A DNA stretch of 64,000 bases from Paramicrobacterium fandaimingii (GTDB taxonomy: Bacteria; Actinomycetota; Actinomycetes; Actinomycetales; Microbacteriaceae): positions 620,001-684,000 of the forward strand of contig NZ_CP061170.1 of NCBI RefSeq assembly GCF_011751745.2, in the 5' to 3' direction. The notes below the pieces were generated by a model that had not been told where the DNA came from, did no database searches, and saw nothing but the letters and a program-made list of their open reading frames with translations. This document shows, one piece after another, positions 43,559-52,360 of the stretch. Position 1 is the first letter of the stretch; each line of letters starts with the position of its first letter. The translations under genes were made by a program, and so were the position numbers.

Positions 43559-43689
43559 TCGACAGCACGGGTCGAAGCCGCGTCGGGTGTTGCTTTTGAC
43601 CGTGTTCGGTCGCCGCGCTGCGCGCACCTACGACCCATCCTCGAAACGAAGCAGGACGACCCCGGCAACCACGACGCAGGAGGGACCCG

Positions 43690-44436
43690 ATGAGCGGGCT
43701 CGATATGGAGACGAAGCGGAAGCTGCGGGAGAGAGGCGTCTCCTCGCTCGTCGACGCGCTTGAGATCCAGGACGACACCCTCACGCTCGGGATGGTGTTC
43801 GAGCAGCGACTCCAGCTCGCCGTCGACAACGCCCACGCCGCGTTCACCCAGTGGAAGGTCGATGGCCTGATCCGACGGGCTGGGCTGCGTTACCTGAACG
43901 CGGACCTCCACCGGGTCGACATGATCGAGCAACGAGGCCTGGACAGGGGCGTGATCGCGCAGCTCGGGACCTGCCAGTTCATCACCCGGCACATGAACGT
44001 CGTGTTCCAAGGCTTCACCGGTTCCGGAAAGTCCCATCTCGGATCGGCGCTGGCCAAGCAAGCGTGTTTGCACCGCTACCGGGCACACTACATCCGCATG
44101 CCCGACCTCGAAGAGACCGGGACCGCGGCGAAGGACACGCCTACGGGCAAGGAAAAGTGATTGCGGAAGTACTCCAGGTTCACGCTCCTCGTGATCGATG
44201 AATGGCTGCTCGACCCGCCCACCAACGACGTCAGATCCATGCTGCTCGAGCTCGTATAGCGCCGCTATTACGCCATCTCCACCGTGTTCTGCACTCAATA
44301 CGCGAAGAAGGACTGGCACCAGTGCCTCGGCTCCGGAGCTCACGCCGATGCGATCATGGACCGTGTCGTCCACAACACCCTCTGGATCGAAACCGGCGAC
44401 GTCAACATGCGCGAACACACCGCCACGACGAGCTGA
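43690..44436 (+). pseudogene. IstB-like ATPase of an IS21 element, two nonsense codons
   Basis: The frame begins MSGLDMETKRKLRERGVSSL and contains the Walker A FTGSGKSHLGSALAKQA. TGA at 44158-44160 and TAG at 44257-44259 interrupt it, after which the same frame continues through LLVIDEW, STVFCTQYAKKDWHQ and ADAIMDRVVHNTLWIETGD to the normal IstB end. It is therefore a complete but inactivated IS21 helper gene. Confidence 0.85.
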
Positions 44437-44469
44437 GCCCAGCCGGTGAGCACCGCTCCTGGAGGGGGT

Positions 44470-44513
44470 GGTGCTCACCCGCAATATCGGCTGGTGCTCA
44501 CACTCAATATCCG
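44470..44513. repeat. IS21-type terminal direct repeats
   Basis: GGTGCTCAC-C/A-C-G/T-CAATATC occurs twice in tandem (44470-44490 and 44493-44513), with a further inverted GGTGAGCACC at 44446-44455. Multiple short repeats at the ends are typical of IS21 elements, and this is the end beyond istB. Confidence 0.6.
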
Positions 44514-44609
44514 ATGTTGCTGAAACTCTATACTCGATGGTGCCCAGAGGTTCGAATACTCAATCAAGCAAAACCTCTGCAATCCCCAACGTGCTTACTG
44601 GGCGGGGCA

Positions 44610-45590
44610 TCAGGGCCTGAGCAGCCGCCGTCGCACGATGGATGTGTCCAATGTCACTGTGCGGTACGGCAGGTGGGGTTCGGCGAGACGGCTCAGGAGC
44701 AGCTCGACGGCAGTTCTTGCCATGCGCGAAATATCACTGTGCACGGTTGTGAGATTGTAGACGCGCCATTTCGCGCTTGAAATGTCGTCATACCCGACGA
44801 GCATCGTCTTATGCGATGCTCCGGATTCAAGGAGCGCGTCCGTCGCGCCGAAAGCAAGCACATCGTTCGCGCAGAAGATTGCCGTGGGAGAAACCCGTGA
44901 CACGAGACGAGTCGCGGCGGAGTAGCCGACATCGAACGTGAACTCGCCTCGTTCCACGTGATCGTCGGGCATCCCAATTCCAGCACGACGCAATCCTTCT
45001 CGGAAGCCCGTGTCGCGCTCCTCGCCTGTGCTTGTGTCGTTCGGGCCCATGATCGCCGCTATCTGGGTATGTCCGAGCTCGGCGAGGAGCCGTGCAGCAG
45101 ACTCGGCGCCGGCGAGGTTGTCGCTCACGCAGCGGTCGGCTTCGACCCCGGAGATCGCGCGATTCACGAAGACGAAGGGTATCCGGTGGCGGCGCAAGCC
45201 TGCCGCCACGTGAGACCCTTCACGCGCCGTCGCGAGGATCATCCCGTCGAACACACCTCGCGCCCAGCGATCGGGGTCGAATGGTTCGTCGGGCGAGTCG
45301 GGGATAAGGACGGGGCGGTATCCTGCGGCGAGAAGCGATTCCCTGATCGGCTCAACGAGCTCTGGGTAAAACGGGTTGGTGAGTTCTCCGCTGAGAATCC
45401 CTATGGATCCCGTACGGCGGGTGGAAAGAGCACGCCCAGCGTCGCTAGGCACGTAGGACAGCGATTCTGCCGCCTCGAGAACTCGCCGCCGCGTATCGGC
45501 AGAGATTCCAGGCGCGCCGCGAAGTGCCCGCGATACGGTCGACTGATTGACGCCCGCGAGCTGGGCGACATCGTGGCTCGTAACGTTCAT
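44610..45590 (-). CDS. LacI family transcriptional regulator
   Basis: This 326-residue repressor-type regulator has the N-terminal HTH SHDVAQLAGVNQSTVSRALR and hinge helix VPSDAGRALSTRRTG, followed by a periplasmic-binding-like ligand domain (IGILSGELTNPFYPELVEPI, FCANDVLAFGATDAL). It diverges from the HisD-like gene across 128 bases containing CATACGTATG, a CG-centred palindrome of the kind LacI proteins bind. I infer it controls the three operons carrying that palindrome and itself. ATG 45590 is preferred to an in-frame start at 45626. Confidence 0.9.
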   Translation of the reverse strand: MNVTSHDVAQLAGVNQSTVSRALRGAPGISADTRRRVLEAAESLSYVPSDAGRALSTRRTGSIGILSGELTNPFYPELVEPIRESLLAAGYRPVLIPDSPDEPFDPDRWARGVFDGMILATAREGSHVAAGLRRHRIPFVFVNRAISGVEADRCVSDNLAGAESAARLLAELGHTQIAAIMGPNDTSTGEERDTGFREGLRRAGIGMPDDHVERGEFTFDVGYSAATRLVSRVSPTAIFCANDVLAFGATDALLESGASHKTMLVGYDDISSAKWRVYNLTTVHSDISRMARTAVELLLSRLAEPHLPYRTVTLDTSIVRRRLLRP

Positions 45591-45662
45591 TGAAGTCTCG
45601 TCTCTGTGGGTTGGATCCTGAGGCACAGATGCATGATTCGCGCTCCACGATATCAGCGACCC

Positions 45663-45699
45663 TTGACTTTCGCATACGTATGCCTGATTCTTTAATTAT
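45663..45699 (+). promoter_or_regulatory. CATACGTATG promoter, copy 3 (HisD-like operon)
   Basis: TTGACT (45663-45668) is followed by TTCG and CATACGTATG (45673-45682), extended to the 12-bp palindrome GCATACGTATGC, then CTGATTCTTTAATTAT as -10 region. AAGGAGG follows at 45708-45714. It lies between the divergent LacI gene and the HisD-like gene. Confidence 0.8.
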
Positions 45700-45718
45700 C
45701 ACGTATCAAGGAGGAACA

Positions 45719-47053
45719 GTGGTCAAGTACATCAAGTCGCCGACATCGACGACAGACGACAACACGCAGCGTGCCGCAACTGTCCGTTCAACGGTCGAGG
45801 GCGTCATCGCCGATATCAAAGAGCGTGGTGACGAGGCAGTCCGCGAGTACTCGGAGAAGTTTGACTCGTGGACACCTGAGTCGTTCCGACTGAGCGACGA
45901 GAAGATCGCTGAGATCATCGCGACGGTTCCTCAGCAGGTTCTCGACGACATCCGCGAGGTGCAGCAGAATGTGCGCAACTTCGCACAGCACCAGCTTGAG
46001 TCACTGCACGATTTTGAAGTCGAGACACAGCCGGGTGTGTTCCTTGGTCAAAAGAACATCCCTGTCTCTGCTGTTGGAACGTATATTCCCGGGGGCCGGT
46101 ATCCCCTGCTCGCGTCCGCTCACATGACCATCCTCACGGCCAAGGTCGCTGGCGTCCCGCGTGTGGCAGCTGCAACTCCGCCGATCCGCGGCGAAATTCC
46201 CGCGGCAACGGTTGCGGCAATGAGCCTGGCGGGCGCAGACGAGATCTATCTGCTCGGCGGGGTGCAGGCAATCGCAGCTCTTGGGCTCGGTACCGAAACG
46301 ATCGGAAAGGTCGACCTGATCGCCGGGCCCGGCAACGCGTTCGTCGCCGAGGCCAAACGGCAACTGTTTGGCAGCATCGGGATCGATCTGCTCGCTGGCC
46401 CAACCGAGACGCTCATCGTTGCTGACGAGCAGGCCGATCCGTTCGTCGTCGCTGTTGATCTGTTGTCTCAAGCAGAGCACGGCCCCGACTCACCCGCTGT
46501 TCTCGTCACCAACTCTGAGGAGCTTGGGAACGCGGTATCGCAGCACATCGACGAGTTGTTGCCGGGGATGCCCACTCGCGACTTCGCAGAGGTTGCATGG
46601 CGTGATTACGGCCAGATCCTCGTTACGGACACAATTGACGAGGCGTATGAAGTGGCAGACTCGTTCGCCAGCGAACACGTGCAGATCCTGACCAGTAAAC
46701 CGCGTGCGGCTCTCGAGGCGATGCACAACTTCGGTGCGCTGTTCCTCGGCGAAGGAACCGGTGTTTCGTACGGAGATAAGGTCATCGGCACGAACCACAC
46801 GCTTCCCACGAAGGGGGCGGCGCGCTACACCGGAGGTCTCTGGGTGGGCAAGTTCCTGAAGACCGTTACCTATCAGGAAGTGACATCGACCGAGGCGAGC
46901 GCGAACCTGGGAGCGCTTCTCGGACGTGCCGCGCGCGCTGAATCGTTCGAGGGGCATGCCCGATCTGGAGACGTTCGCGTCGCGAAGTACACCGGCGCTC
47001 CGATTGACTGGATTCCGGAAGGCGCGCTGACGGCGTCCGCCGGTACTCTGTGA
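45719..47053 (+). CDS. HisD-family dehydrogenase, HpsN (sulfopropanediol 3-dehydrogenase)-like
   Basis: This 444-residue NAD-dependent dehydrogenase has the histidinol-dehydrogenase core: YIPGGRYPLLASAHM, LIAGPGNAFVAEAKR, SQAEHGPDS (metal Gln and His), ASEHVQI (catalytic Glu-His), YGDKVIGTNHTLPTKGA (metal Asp), and FEGHARS (metal His). The block GAARYTGGLWVGKFLKTVTY is typical of the HpsN branch, which oxidises 2,3-dihydroxypropane-1-sulfonate, and not of biosynthetic HisD; no his genes are nearby. GTG 45719 follows GGAGG. It should oxidise an alcohol twice to a carboxylate, but the substrate remains inferred. Confidence 0.85.
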   Translation: MVKYIKSPTSTTDDNTQRAATVRSTVEGVIADIKERGDEAVREYSEKFDSWTPESFRLSDEKIAEIIATVPQQVLDDIREVQQNVRNFAQHQLESLHDFEVETQPGVFLGQKNIPVSAVGTYIPGGRYPLLASAHMTILTAKVAGVPRVAAATPPIRGEIPAATVAAMSLAGADEIYLLGGVQAIAALGLGTETIGKVDLIAGPGNAFVAEAKRQLFGSIGIDLLAGPTETLIVADEQADPFVVAVDLLSQAEHGPDSPAVLVTNSEELGNAVSQHIDELLPGMPTRDFAEVAWRDYGQILVTDTIDEAYEVADSFASEHVQILTSKPRAALEAMHNFGALFLGEGTGVSYGDKVIGTNHTLPTKGAARYTGGLWVGKFLKTVTYQEVTSTEASANLGALLGRAARAESFEGHARSGDVRVAKYTGAPIDWIPEGALTASAGTL

Positions 47054-47085
47054 CGATCGGTCTTGGCTAAAAGGAGAGCTGAACT

Positions 47086-48054
47086 ATGACAACGGAACAT
47101 CGTGAGATCACCTTCGAGTTGTTCCATGAGCTGTATAAGTCGTGTTCCAATTGGGGGCGGTGGGGCGAGGACGATCAGCGGGGAACGCTGAATCACATCA
47201 CTCCCGACGTGATTCAGAATGCAGCGACGCTCGTACGCAGCGGTAAGGCAATATCTCTCCAGCTCCCGCTGGACGGCAACGGGCCCCAAACCGGTGCATT
47301 CGGTCGGGTCAACCCCGTGCACCAGATGGTTGCCACAGGAACAGACCACCTCGCTCACACCCAGACGTACAGCAGCGACCCGCTGGGGTGGGGGTTTGCC
47401 GATGACAGTCTGTTCCTGTTCCTTCAGGGGGGTACCCAGTGGGATGCGCTTGGCCACATTTTCCGTGACGGTGTGATGTACAACGGGTTCGGCGCTGAGG
47501 AAGTCACGGCCACGGGAGCCAAAAAGGGCGGTGTCGAGAACTTCCCCACCGTCGTGTCTCGAGGCGTCCTGCTCGATATCCCGCGGGTGAAAGGCCGTGA
47601 CCATCTCGAGCCAGGGGAGGCGATTTACCCGGAGGATCTCGACGAGGCATGCGAGAAGCTCGGTGTGAGCGTGAAGCGCGGAGACGTCGTCTTGATTCGT
47701 ACGGGCGATATGAAGGCGCGCAAAGATCTTCCCGAATGGGGTGGGTACTCGGCCGGAGACTCGCCTGGCCTTTCGCTCTCGTGCGCTCAGTGGATACACG
47801 ACAAGAACATTGCCGCTCTTGCGACAGACACGTGGGGCGCCGAGGTGCGGCCCAACGAACTGCCCGATACCTTCCAACCGCTTCATCTGATCATGCTGGT
47901 GTCGATGGGTCTGCTCGTTGGTGAGATCTGGCAGCTTGATGACCTGGCGGACGACTGTGCCGCAGACGGAATATACGAGTTCATGTTCGTTGGTCCCCCG
48001 TTGCACGTACCGGGCGCCGTTGGGTCGCCACTGAATCCGCAGGCGATCAAATGA
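47086..48054 (+). CDS. Cyclase family protein (PF04199, kynurenine-formamidase-like)
   Basis: This 322-residue protein has the PF04199 metal-binding signature in the GGTQWDALGHIFRDG form, where Asp and His bind the metal, plus LLDIPRVKGRDHLEPGEAIY and the C-terminal FMFVGPPLHVPGAVGSPLNP. The family hydrolyses cyclic amides, formamides or lactones or acts as small-molecule cyclases. AAAGGAGAG precedes the ATG, and the gene overlaps the following SDR by 4 bases. It is the middle gene of the HisD-like operon. Confidence 0.85.
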   Translation: MTTEHREITFELFHELYKSCSNWGRWGEDDQRGTLNHITPDVIQNAATLVRSGKAISLQLPLDGNGPQTGAFGRVNPVHQMVATGTDHLAHTQTYSSDPLGWGFADDSLFLFLQGGTQWDALGHIFRDGVMYNGFGAEEVTATGAKKGGVENFPTVVSRGVLLDIPRVKGRDHLEPGEAIYPEDLDEACEKLGVSVKRGDVVLIRTGDMKARKDLPEWGGYSAGDSPGLSLSCAQWIHDKNIAALATDTWGAEVRPNELPDTFQPLHLIMLVSMGLLVGEIWQLDDLADDCAADGIYEFMFVGPPLHVPGAVGSPLNPQAIK

Positions 48055-48821
48055 TCTCGCCCGAGCACCCTCCTCTTCCCCCGGCCTCCCTGGCGGGCAA
48101 AGAAGCATATGTGACTGGCGGGGGAGGGGATATCGGCCGGGCCAGCGCCATTGCGCTGGCCCGCGCCGGGGCCCACGTGCACCTCATTGGCCGTACAGCC
48201 GAGCGACTTATGGATGCTGCCTCAGAAATCGACGCGTTCGGTGGTCGCGCTTCAACTCTTCAGCTTGATGTCACGGATGCCGCTGCCGTTGAAGAGACTT
48301 TCGGGGCAGCCTCTGTTGACGTGCTCGTCAACTCAGCGGGGACCAATATCCCGCAGCTGCTCGATGATGTGCGCCCTGCAGACTTCGATGCGCTGTTCGA
48401 TGTGAACGTCAAAGCATCATTCTTTGTCACCCAGCAGGCTGTCCGCGCCATGCGCCGCGAGCATCGGTCGGGGTCAGTGATCATGATCTCATCGCAGATG
48501 GGGCATGTGGGCGGCCCGAAGCGGGCACTTTACTGCGGAACAAAATGGGCCATTGAAGGAATGACCCGCGCCCTTGCTCTTGAGCTGGCGCCCGAGGGAA
48601 TCCGCGTGAACACTGTCGCCCCCACCTTCGTTGAGACCGAGATGACCCGCGCGTACCTCGAAGACCCCGAGTTCAAAGACTTTGTCTTAGGCAGCATCCC
48701 GATGGGAATGATGGCGCGGCCGGACGACGTCGCCGGAGCCGTGAGATTCCTCGCCGAGGACGCCTCTCGGATGATCACGGGGACATCAATTCGAGTCGAC
48801 GGCGGGTGGACGGCGCAATAG
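48051..48821 (+). CDS. SDR family oxidoreductase
   Basis: This 256-residue classical short-chain dehydrogenase has the NAD(P) motif TGGGGDIGRASAIALA, NSAGTN, catalytic Ser in ISSQMGHV, and YCGTK (Tyr-x-x-x-Lys), ending with GTSIRVDGGWTAQ. It should oxidise or reduce a secondary alcohol or ketone. It is the last gene of the HisD-like/cyclase operon and overlaps the cyclase stop. Confidence 0.92.
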   Translation: MISPEHPPLPPASLAGKEAYVTGGGGDIGRASAIALARAGAHVHLIGRTAERLMDAASEIDAFGGRASTLQLDVTDAAAVEETFGAASVDVLVNSAGTNIPQLLDDVRPADFDALFDVNVKASFFVTQQAVRAMRREHRSGSVIMISSQMGHVGGPKRALYCGTKWAIEGMTRALALELAPEGIRVNTVAPTFVETEMTRAYLEDPEFKDFVLGSIPMGMMARPDDVAGAVRFLAEDASRMITGTSIRVDGGWTAQ

Positions 48822-49069
48822 AGCGCGCTCGGTAACGACGTCGCATGCAGCATCCGTGTGCGCGGATCGCTCGAGATCCGAGCATCGACGCGGGCAGCGA
48901 CGAGATGGGGGATGCTCGGCTTGGAGATGCCTGCGTCGTCGCGTACACTTATGCAAGGTAGTTGGAGTCTGCCAAGCTTTTCTGTGCCTAATTCAGCATC
49001 CGGCTGGGTGCATTTGGTTCAGTGGTGCTGTGCAGATTTCACCCCTAGAGTAGGTGCAACCCCACTCAT

Positions 49070-49142
49070 AGGGCGGTGGCTCAATTGGTAGAGCAGCGGT
49101 CTCCAAAACCGCAGGTTGCAGGTTCGAGTCCTGTCCGCCCTG
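49070..49142 (+). tRNA. tRNA-Trp (CCA)
   Basis: AGGGCGG (49070-49076) pairs with CCGCCCT (49135-49141). The anticodon loop CTCCAAA gives CCA, and the T arm GCAGG-TTCGAGT-CCTGT is intact. Its location just ahead of secE is conserved in actinobacteria. Confidence 0.95.
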
Positions 49143-49184
49143 CGCGTCGGTGCGTGAGTACCGACACACGAAAGGTGTAACACG

Positions 49185-49460
49185 TTGGCCCGTAAAGTAA
49201 TCGACACCCCAAGCGAGGATGTCGTCGCTGCAGCGAAGAAAGACCGCGCTGCAAAGCGTGGACCCTTCGCCGGGATCATTTTGTTCCTGAAACAGGTCAT
49301 CAACGAACTCAAAAAGGTCGTCACCCCGACGAAGAAAGAGCTGTGGAGTTACACAGGCGTCGTGCTGGTCTTCGTGATCTTCATGATGGCGCTTGTGTTC
49401 GGGCTCGACCAGCTCTTCAGCTGGCTCGTCATCCTGACCTTCGGAAGCCCCGGGGTCTGA
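49185..49460 (+). CDS. secE: Preprotein translocase subunit SecE
   Basis: This 91-residue membrane subunit of the SecYEG channel has the conserved [20 protein letters not shown] before a single membrane helix. It starts with TTG 49185, with GAAAGGTG upstream. Order tRNA-Trp–secE–nusG–rplK–rplA confirms the identity. Confidence 0.95.
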   Translation: MARKVIDTPSEDVVAAAKKDRAAKRGPFAGIILFLKQVINELKKVVTPTKKELWSYTGVVLVFVIFMMALVFGLDQLFSWLVILTFGSPGV

Positions 49461-49524
49461 TCGGGTCACCTCACACGGCGCCTGTTTCCGAATAGCGGGG
49501 CGGCGCCGGACGATAAGAAATGGA

Positions 49525-50418
49525 ATGAATTCAGTGTCAGAGAGAAACCGAGACGACGTCGACTGGGCAACCGCGGCTGAGCAGTCGTCTGAGGTCGACG
49601 AGGCCCAGGAGGGCAACGTCCTCGCCGGTAACGAGCACGCCGTTGAGCCTGCCGAGAACCGTGCGCTGCACGTCGAAGAAGGAGACGTCGAGGGTTCGCT
49701 CGACGCTGCGCTCGATGCTCTCGGACAGACGCCGGAATCCAGCGATGAAGCGACGCCTGAGGCCGAGTCGGCCGACGACGAGGCCGAGAAAGAGGTCGAC
49801 CCGTATCAGGAGTTCCGCACCGAGCTGCGTATGATGCCCGGCAAGTGGTACGTCATTCACTCCTACGCCGGCTTCGAGCGTCGAGTGAAGGCGAACATCG
49901 AGCAGCGCAAGGGAACGCTCGAGGTAGAGGACTACATCTACCAGGTTGAGGTTCCCATGGAAGACGTGGTGGAGATCAAGAACGGCCAGCGCAAGATGGT
50001 CACCCGCGTTCGTGTTCCCGGCTATGTGCTCGTTCGCATGGAGCTCAACGAAGACAGCTGGTCCGTCGTTCGCCACACGCCTGGCGTCACAGGATTCGTT
50101 GGTAACGCACACAACCCGGTTCCGCTGCGGTTCGAAGAGTCGTTCAACATGCTCAAGAGCCTCGTCGAGATCAAAGAGACTGCTCCGGCCAAGTCCGGCG
50201 GCGGCTCTGGCGGTGGAAAGGCGCCCTCGCGCTCGATTCCCGCAGAGATCGACTTCGAGGTCGGCGAGACCATCACGATCAAGGAAGGCTCGTTCGCGGG
50301 CCTGCCAGGCACGATCAGCGAGATCAAGCCTGAGAGTGGCAAGCTCACCGTGCTCGTCTCGCTCTTCGAGCGCGAGACCCCGGTCGAGCTCAGCTTCGAT
50401 CAGGTGACAAAGCTTTAG
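49525..50418 (+). CDS. nusG: Transcription termination/antitermination factor NusG
   Basis: This 297-residue protein has a long acidic, actinobacterium-type N-terminal extension (about 95 residues), the NGN domain ([45 protein letters not shown]) and a C-terminal KOW domain ([20 protein letters not shown]). A GTG at 49534 is an alternative start three codons later. It binds RNA polymerase and modulates pausing and Rho-dependent termination. Confidence 0.95.
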   Translation: MNSVSERNRDDVDWATAAEQSSEVDEAQEGNVLAGNEHAVEPAENRALHVEEGDVEGSLDAALDALGQTPESSDEATPEAESADDEAEKEVDPYQEFRTELRMMPGKWYVIHSYAGFERRVKANIEQRKGTLEVEDYIYQVEVPMEDVVEIKNGQRKMVTRVRVPGYVLVRMELNEDSWSVVRHTPGVTGFVGNAHNPVPLRFEESFNMLKSLVEIKETAPAKSGGGSGGGKAPSRSIPAEIDFEVGETITIKEGSFAGLPGTISEIKPESGKLTVLVSLFERETPVELSFDQVTKL

Positions 50419-50529
50419 TACCTCGGTCGAGCCGCAAGGCGTCGACCGGATTACCGCGGCCCGGCCAGGGTCGTCGGGAGAGCATCCGCCATATCCGGCG
50501 GAGTTCGATTACCAGAAGAAGGAAGAAAC
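50419..50529 (+). promoter_or_regulatory. Leader of rplK-rplA with a hairpin
   Basis: The 111-base leader contains TCCGCC (50485-50490) pairing with GGCGGA (50497-50502). In other bacteria L1 binds the leader of this mRNA to repress its own synthesis. That this hairpin is the L1 site is only a guess. Confidence 0.35.
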
Positions 50530-50958
50530 ATGGCACCGAAGAAGAAGGTTACTGGTCTGATCAAGCTTCAGATCAACGCCGGCGCCGCCAACCCCGCCCC
50601 GCCTATCGGCCCGGCGCTTGGTCAGCACGGCGTCAACATCATGGAGTTCTGCAAGGCGTACAACGCAGCGACTGAGTCGCAGCGCGGAAACGTCGTTCCG
50701 GTCGAGATCACCGTCTACGAGGACCGCTCGTTCACGTTCATCCTCAAGACCCCGCCGGCAGCTGAGCTCATCAAGAAGGCAGCGGGAGTCAAGAAGGGCT
50801 CCGGAGTTCCCCACACCACCAAGGTCGGAAAGCTGACCCAGGACCAGGTGAAAGAGATCGCCGAGCAGAAGATGGCCGACCTCAATGCGAACGACGTCGA
50901 TGCCGCGAAGAAGATCATCGCCGGCACAGCTCGTTCCATGGGCATCACCGTCGAGTAA
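50530..50958 (+). CDS. rplK: 50S ribosomal protein L11
   Basis: This 142-residue protein has the L11 signatures [33 protein letters not shown] and the C-terminal RNA-binding domain [18 protein letters not shown], ending [11 protein letters not shown]. It belongs to the GTPase-associated centre of the large subunit. AAGGAAG precedes the ATG. Confidence 0.97.
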   Translation: MAPKKKVTGLIKLQINAGAANPAPPIGPALGQHGVNIMEFCKAYNAATESQRGNVVPVEITVYEDRSFTFILKTPPAAELIKKAAGVKKGSGVPHTTKVGKLTQDQVKEIAEQKMADLNANDVDAAKKIIAGTARSMGITVE

Positions 50959-51028
50959 CACTCGTTCCCCAGACATCAGTGGCAGCGCCGGCCAGGCGCA
51001 GATGACCACGTTCTCAACAGGAGAAAAA

Positions 51029-51718
51029 ATGGCACAGAAGTCAAAGGCCTACAGGGCCGCAGCCGACAAGATTGAGGCTGGAAAGCACTACACACCAGAT
51101 GAGGCAGTTGCGCTCGCCAAGGAGACCGGCTCGTCGAAGTTCAACTCGACGGTCGAGGTGGCCCTGAAGCTCAGCGTCGACCCCCGCAAGGCCGACCAGA
51201 TGGTTCGCGGTACCGTCATTCTTCCTCACGGTACGGGTAAGACTGCTCGCGTCATCGTGTTCGCGACCGGTGCAGCAGCTGAGGCTGCCATCGAGGCGGG
51301 CGCTGACGAGGTCGGTGGCGACGAGCTCATCGAGAAGGTAGCCGAGGGCTACACCGATTTCGACACCGCTGTGTCGACGCCGGAGCTCATGGGCAAGGTC
51401 GGCCGTCTCGGAAAGGTGCTTGGTCCTCGTGGCCTCATGCCGAACCCGAAGACCGGCACCGTAACCCCGAACGTTGCGCAGGCGGTCAATGACATCAAGG
51501 GCGGAAAGATCGCCTTCCGTGTCGACAAGCACGCCAACATTCACTTTGTCGTCGGAAAGGCCAGCTTCTCGGCTGAGCAGCTTTCAGAGAACATCAACAC
51601 CGCTCTCGAAGAGGTCGTGCGGCTCAGGCCGACGAGCTCAAAGGGCCGCTACATTCAGAAGGGTGCCGTTTCGACAACGTTCGGCCCCGGAATCCCGCTT
51701 GACGTCAACGTGTTCTGA
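51029..51718 (+). CDS. rplA: 50S ribosomal protein L1
   Basis: This 229-residue protein contains the L1 hallmark [18 protein letters not shown] and the N-terminal [23 protein letters not shown] 51029 follows ACAGGAG; the reading frame is open further upstream into rplK but that part is not L1. It is followed by a strong terminator. Confidence 0.97.
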   Translation: MAQKSKAYRAAADKIEAGKHYTPDEAVALAKETGSSKFNSTVEVALKLSVDPRKADQMVRGTVILPHGTGKTARVIVFATGAAAEAAIEAGADEVGGDELIEKVAEGYTDFDTAVSTPELMGKVGRLGKVLGPRGLMPNPKTGTVTPNVAQAVNDIKGGKIAFRVDKHANIHFVVGKASFSAEQLSENINTALEEVVRLRPTSSKGRYIQKGAVSTTFGPGIPLDVNVF

Positions 51719-51734
51719 TCCCGTCTGACGAGAG

Positions 51735-51772
51735 AGTGCCCCTGCTGTGAGAAACGGCAGGGGCACTTTCTG
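51735..51772 (+). terminator. Terminator of the rplK-rplA transcript
   Basis: AGTGCCCCTGC (51735-51745) pairs perfectly with GCAGGGGCACT (51757-51767), 17 bases after the rplA stop, and is followed by TTCTGTT. Confidence 0.85.
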
Positions 51773-51821
51773 TTGGGGCCCACCATGGTCGCCAACGCCG
51801 ATCGCCGGTAAGCTACGGAGC

Positions 51822-52355
51822 GTGACCGCAGTTCGGCAGGCGACCGCGAATGACGCGAATGCGGTTTCGGCACTGGCTGTCGAGACCTTCGGACTTGCGT
51901 GCCCGCCCGACATGCCGCGAGCCGATATCGAGAGCTTCGCGAACGAGAACTTGTCGCCGGAACGATTCACGGCATATCTGACGGATCCGACGCACATCGT
52001 GCTGGTTGCTGAGACAGACGAGCTTCTTGCGGGGTACACGCTGCTCATTGACCGCCCGCCGAGCGACCCGCACGTCGACGAAGCCGTCACCGCGCGCCCT
52101 GCCGTGGAACTCAACAAGGTGTACGTTCGCGCGAGCGCACACGGCACGGGTGCAGCGGGCACGCTGATGCGCAGCACGGCCGAAATGGCTCTCGCGCATG
52201 GTGCTCGGGGCGTCTGGCTCGGCGTCAACCAACTCAACGCACGGGCCGTGCGCTTCTACGAGAAGTCAGGCTTCACCGTGGTCGGTAACCGCCGCTTCAA
52301 GGTCGGCGAACGATGGTGCGACGATTTCGTCATGCAGTGCGTGCTGCGCGACTGA
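51822..52355 (+). CDS. GNAT family N-acetyltransferase
   Basis: This 177-residue acetyltransferase shows the GNAT acetyl-CoA site in the LNKVYVRASAHGTGAAGTLM region and the C-terminal GVNQLNARAVRFYEKSGFTVVG. The substrate is unknown. GTG 51822 (VTAVRQATAND) is chosen because ACGGAG lies 5 bases upstream; the frame is open to 51747. It converges with the quinone-oxidoreductase gene. Confidence 0.87.
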   Translation: MTAVRQATANDANAVSALAVETFGLACPPDMPRADIESFANENLSPERFTAYLTDPTHIVLVAETDELLAGYTLLIDRPPSDPHVDEAVTARPAVELNKVYVRASAHGTGAAGTLMRSTAEMALAHGARGVWLGVNQLNARAVRFYEKSGFTVVGNRRFKVGERWCDDFVMQCVLRD

Positions 52356-52360
52356 CCCGG

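Noticed and set aside
43555..44484. 309-codon open frame on the minus strand
   Set aside because: It is antisense to the IstB pseudogene, is low in complexity and shows no family motif, so it is a shadow frame.
45719..47053. Biosynthetic histidinol dehydrogenase (hisD)
   Set aside because: The metal and catalytic residues match HisD, but no histidine genes are nearby and the GGLWVGKFLKTVTY block and catabolic neighbours point to the HpsN-like branch.
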